A stretch of 64,000 nucleotides of DNA from Pomacea canaliculata (lineage: Eukaryota; Mollusca; Gastropoda; Architaenioglossa; Ampullariidae): NCBI RefSeq assembly GCF_003073045.1, contig NC_037592.1, positions 17,503,844 to 17,567,843 of the forward strand. The letters are read 5' to 3'. Below the pieces are notes generated by a model. The model did not search any database. It worked only from the letters and a program-made list of their open reading frames with translations, and was not told the origin of the DNA. A program made the translations under genes and the position numbers. This document shows, piece after piece, positions 60,794 to 64,000 of the stretch (positions are counted from its first letter, which is position 1; each line of letters begins with the position of its first letter).

Positions 60794-63700
60794 GTTGGCA
60801 CACGACGAATCTGAGGCTGTAGACATCGCACGTGTGATTCCTTTGCATCTTCTGTAAAGACGAAGCTTATCAAGCAGCGAATGGACTTCATGGGTATGGG
60901 GGATGGCATCATACCTCGTAGCTTTCTCTCCTCCATAACCTTCCACCCTCTCCATCAAAAGCTCTAAATGTCACGTGATTAGACCGTGGCTCGCTGCTCT
61001 GCGCCCTCGCTGAGGGTCGCCGGGTCAGGTGACAAAAGTCAACAGTCCAGCAGAAACGTCTGTGTGAGTAGACAAAGGAGTTGGTAGACTAGACTGTTTG
61101 TATTTACAAGTTGATAACAGGAATATCGTTATCGAAAGCGACTTGTGTTGGATGATGGGGAAGATTGGCGGTGGGGAATGGAGAAGACGATAGTCACGTG
61201 GATGTAGGCCTATGACTGCGTGGTGTTCTGCTTCAAGTGGGGGCGGGGGAGACATCTCAGAGAGGGAGAGAAGGAGAGGCAGGCAATGTTTACATCACAT
61301 AGATCAATACACCAACAGAAGACACGCTAGGAACCCGTATAACCGTCTTTGAAAAGTAAACTTTCGATTCTGTTGAGAGCATGAATTTTTAATTTTGACA
61401 TTCGGACGCTTCATGCTAGACAGAAAGAGCAAAAACGGAAGTGTGTATAGTGTGGACTGGGGGGGGAAGGAAAGACACAAAAAAGGAAAGAGGAAATGAC
61501 ACAGAATTAGAATGTAAAGATTGACACAAAAAGACAAGAGAGTAAGAGAACAGGTAAATTAACAAAGAAATTAATGTCATCTGACTTTGTATTATTAGCG
61601 TAGCTACATCCACAGATGTAATATTCACATATAAAATAATATGATTAATAAACATAAAAGTGTATAATATGATAGATAATATATATTTAAAACACGGTTA
61701 CCACCATATAAATTGAATTATTCGTATTGCATAGTTACATGAGAAATAGCCGATTCCTCTTAATAGTATGTGTCAAAGGCCGAGTGGAGTGAACTGTTTT
61801 CAAGCGATTGGGCAAAGCTAGAAGGATGATAATATTTCTCAAAATCTAGACGAATATCTGTCTTCCTTTCGAGGTTACGCCTGCAAAGATCCCTTGAACA
61901 GAAAGATGTTTAAACTGTGAGGTCATGACACTAATTAACATAATTATAGTCCCAGCGTTTTCACTGGCTGAAGTCTTGACAACGTAACGACTTCATGTAC
62001 AATGCTGACGTCAGTGTTGTTGAACTTTCTATGTGCATGCTGATGTTAATTAAGAAAAACAGTTTGCACTACATCCGTCCTATAATTTTTTCCTAAAGAA
62101 AAGAGTAAAAATATAAAATCAGCATATCGGTTGAAAGGTCTAAAAACGGGATTTTAATGAACAGAGAAAAATTGAACAACATACGTATATCCGTAAAACA
62201 ATCAGAAAAATGAAGATTTTGAGAGCCGTGTTGCTGTGGCATTGTCTGTGTCAAATAAGGACTGGCATTGCCTGTGCCAGCTGAGGATAGAGAAGATCTC
62301 ACGACAGATTGTACGTGATGATAGCGAGAGAAGGGCCTTGTTTACTGTTGTCCTGTGTGTTTTAGTAATAGTCAAGCGGGGATGGCGGACGTGGGCACAA
62401 CTTCTAACCTGACGGTTATAGCGGTCTGAGAGGAAAGATCGTTGTTTTCCTTCCCTTCTTCCTACAAACATTTGATTCCTGATACATTATAGGTAATGTA
62501 GGCCAAACAGGCTTAGAAATGTTCAAAATGCGTTCTTAAACGGACAAATGTTTGATAAAGCCGGGCAAAGTTTATATATATATATAAACCATAAGGCAAA
62601 CAATGTGCCGAACTTGATCAAACATATTTGTCTAGTTAACAATGTTAAATGTCAATCTTAAAACAAAGATTGGTCCAAAGGAAAAAAAAAATTTATCACG
62701 TTGCTGTTGTTCTAATAAAGACGTTTTCTCTTTACGTGAGCGTGTTTTTATCCAGTGCGAAGTTTAGTGAGATCAGTTGATGTTACGGGACTTGGAGAAT
62801 GGTCGTCTCACACCAGCGAGCATGGCTTCTGCTTTGCTTTATCTAAGATGTAATGTTTGGACGTAAGTGACGTGATGCCGACTTTATGGAGAAAGACACG
62901 TGGACGCTATTCATGGCATGAGAGAGGCCATGACAGGGGTAGAGTGGCTGACGACAGGTTTCAGCAACAAGGGAGTAGTCTCAGTATTTTTAACAGGTAT
63001 TAATACTCTACAGACGTTGCTTTAACATCTTCTCCTCTCCCGAGCCCACAGTGAGTCAGTCTGCCACAGGGTAACGTAAGTAATGGAACTCGCGTGGGTG
63101 TGGATACCAGTTCGGAACTACAGAGACAAAAGGTTAGTACTTTAATTTTACCCGTCATGCCATGGGGCAAGGAAAGGTAATTAAAGAGAAGCGTCTAGTC
63201 CGCCGTAGTTGTAAAGCGGTGTCCAGACCCCGGAGGTTGTTGCTTTATCTCGAGGGCCGTTGTTAAAAAGCATCGCAAATATACCCTGGAGTAGAGTAGC
63301 TTCGTAACTACAGAGAAAAGAAGTTTATTCTTGATTTCTTCAGTTTCGCCCCGGGGACGACTTATCCCTCACTGTATAACTTTGGTTATGGTCCCTGGAG
63401 TGTCTATGACAGCATAGAGTGACATCAGATGTCACCACTAGCATCGTTGGTGAGGACTTCTGGGACAGGTGCTGCTTACTTTTACTGATTTGTCGTCGGC
63501 TGGCTGGCTGGCTGGATCCCATCGTTCGCTCATTCATTCAGTTCTGCTGTTATCAGCAGCACGATTTTCATTACCCGTAGAAATTGTCTTGTTCCCTCCT
63601 ATCGCTGTTAATCTACACTTTCCTCTTTCCATTAATTTTTGAGTAGCAATGTAGTTTTTGACGAACTCCTTGTGTTTTATCGTGCACACGAAAACAAACT

Positions 63701-64000
63701 GCGGCGTGCAGGTTTGCCTTTACATCGACGGACTGAAGTGAAGCTTTGGTGGTCGTTGCCATGACATTTCTTTAATTGCATCACCTGACACATTCGTAAA
63801 TAAGTCCAGGCTAGACGATAAAACTTTTTTTTTTTTTTTCGGAGTGCCACTGTCATCTTGGGCGGAAAACACAGATCTTTACATCAGAAACTGGACAGAA
63901 GAGAAAACAACACACGACTAGGGAGAAAAACTATGAGGTCTTCATTCTGATTCTATATTAATCAAAAGCGATTTGCAGGCGGTCAGACCATTTCTTGACC

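Larger units (their letters stand above)
57000..64000. other. Right end of the window, no gene seen
   Basis: Apart from the hAT-like end and (ATCA)n, nothing is supported. The longest frame is 59721-60113 (-), 130 codons, without recognised motifs. Short TA and T tracts occur near 62573-62586 and 63825-63839. Confidence 0.35.

Noticed and set aside
1-64000. CRISPR arrays, rRNA genes, LTR or other virus-derived elements
   Set aside because: No regularly spaced direct repeats of CRISPR type, no rRNA segments, and no LTR pairs or capsid/envelope-like frames were recognised in this reading.

Overview
The window is animal nuclear DNA, AT-rich, with short GT-AG introns, (GT)n/(GA)n and tri-/tetranucleotide microsatellites, and many decayed DNA transposons, LINE tails and tRNA-derived repeats. 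An elevenin neuropeptide gene whose peptide core is of the molluscan type points to a mollusc, most likely a gastropod. The compact introns suggest a modest genome size. No species can be named from the sequence.

Left part (1-15 kb). The last two coding exons of a tetraspanin end at 324 (+). A convergent FDXACB1 gene (5324-9361, -, five coding exons, 751 aa) joins a BMT5-like methyltransferase fold to a C-terminal FDX-ACB domain. Between them sits an internally deleted hAT transposon (3966-5245) with a perfect 8-bp target-site duplication. FDXACB1 is divergent from a RING-H2 E3 ligase gene (11468-14099, +, five coding exons, 366 aa), across a 2.1-kb shared upstream region.

Centre (17-40 kb). 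This is the notable part: a large, broken inverted duplication. Its arms run from about 16.97 to 24.66 kb and from about 28.44 to 40.08 kb. Each arm carries a four-coding-exon elevenin precursor gene, and the two genes converge. The right copy (31730-38000, -, 127 aa) has the expected layout: signal peptide, RRIDC...C core, KR cleavage site and a KRR site in the tail. The left copy (18271-20693, +, 133 aa) keeps reading frame, splice sites and both cysteines. It has lost the dibasic sites and altered the core, and its C-terminus reads into what is 3'UTR in the other copy. A nearly identical block upstream of both probably holds the promoter. In the middle is the mitochondrial MICOS subunit gene MIC13/QIL1 (24081-27628, -, four exons, 121 aa); its last exon lies inside the outer limits of the left arm.

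Right part (40-64 kb). I find no convincing coding gene. It holds a LINE reverse-transcriptase remnant (about 51.9 kb), a 36-bp minisatellite with a 180-bp higher-order period (53.1-53.4 kb), an orphan TATA box plus splice donor on the minus strand (about 56.98-56.77 kb), a hAT-end-like fragment (about 59.26 kb) and long (TAA)n and (ATCA)n microsatellites.

All exon joins were made by eye from splice consensus, phase and family resemblance. No database search, alignment program or transcript data were available.
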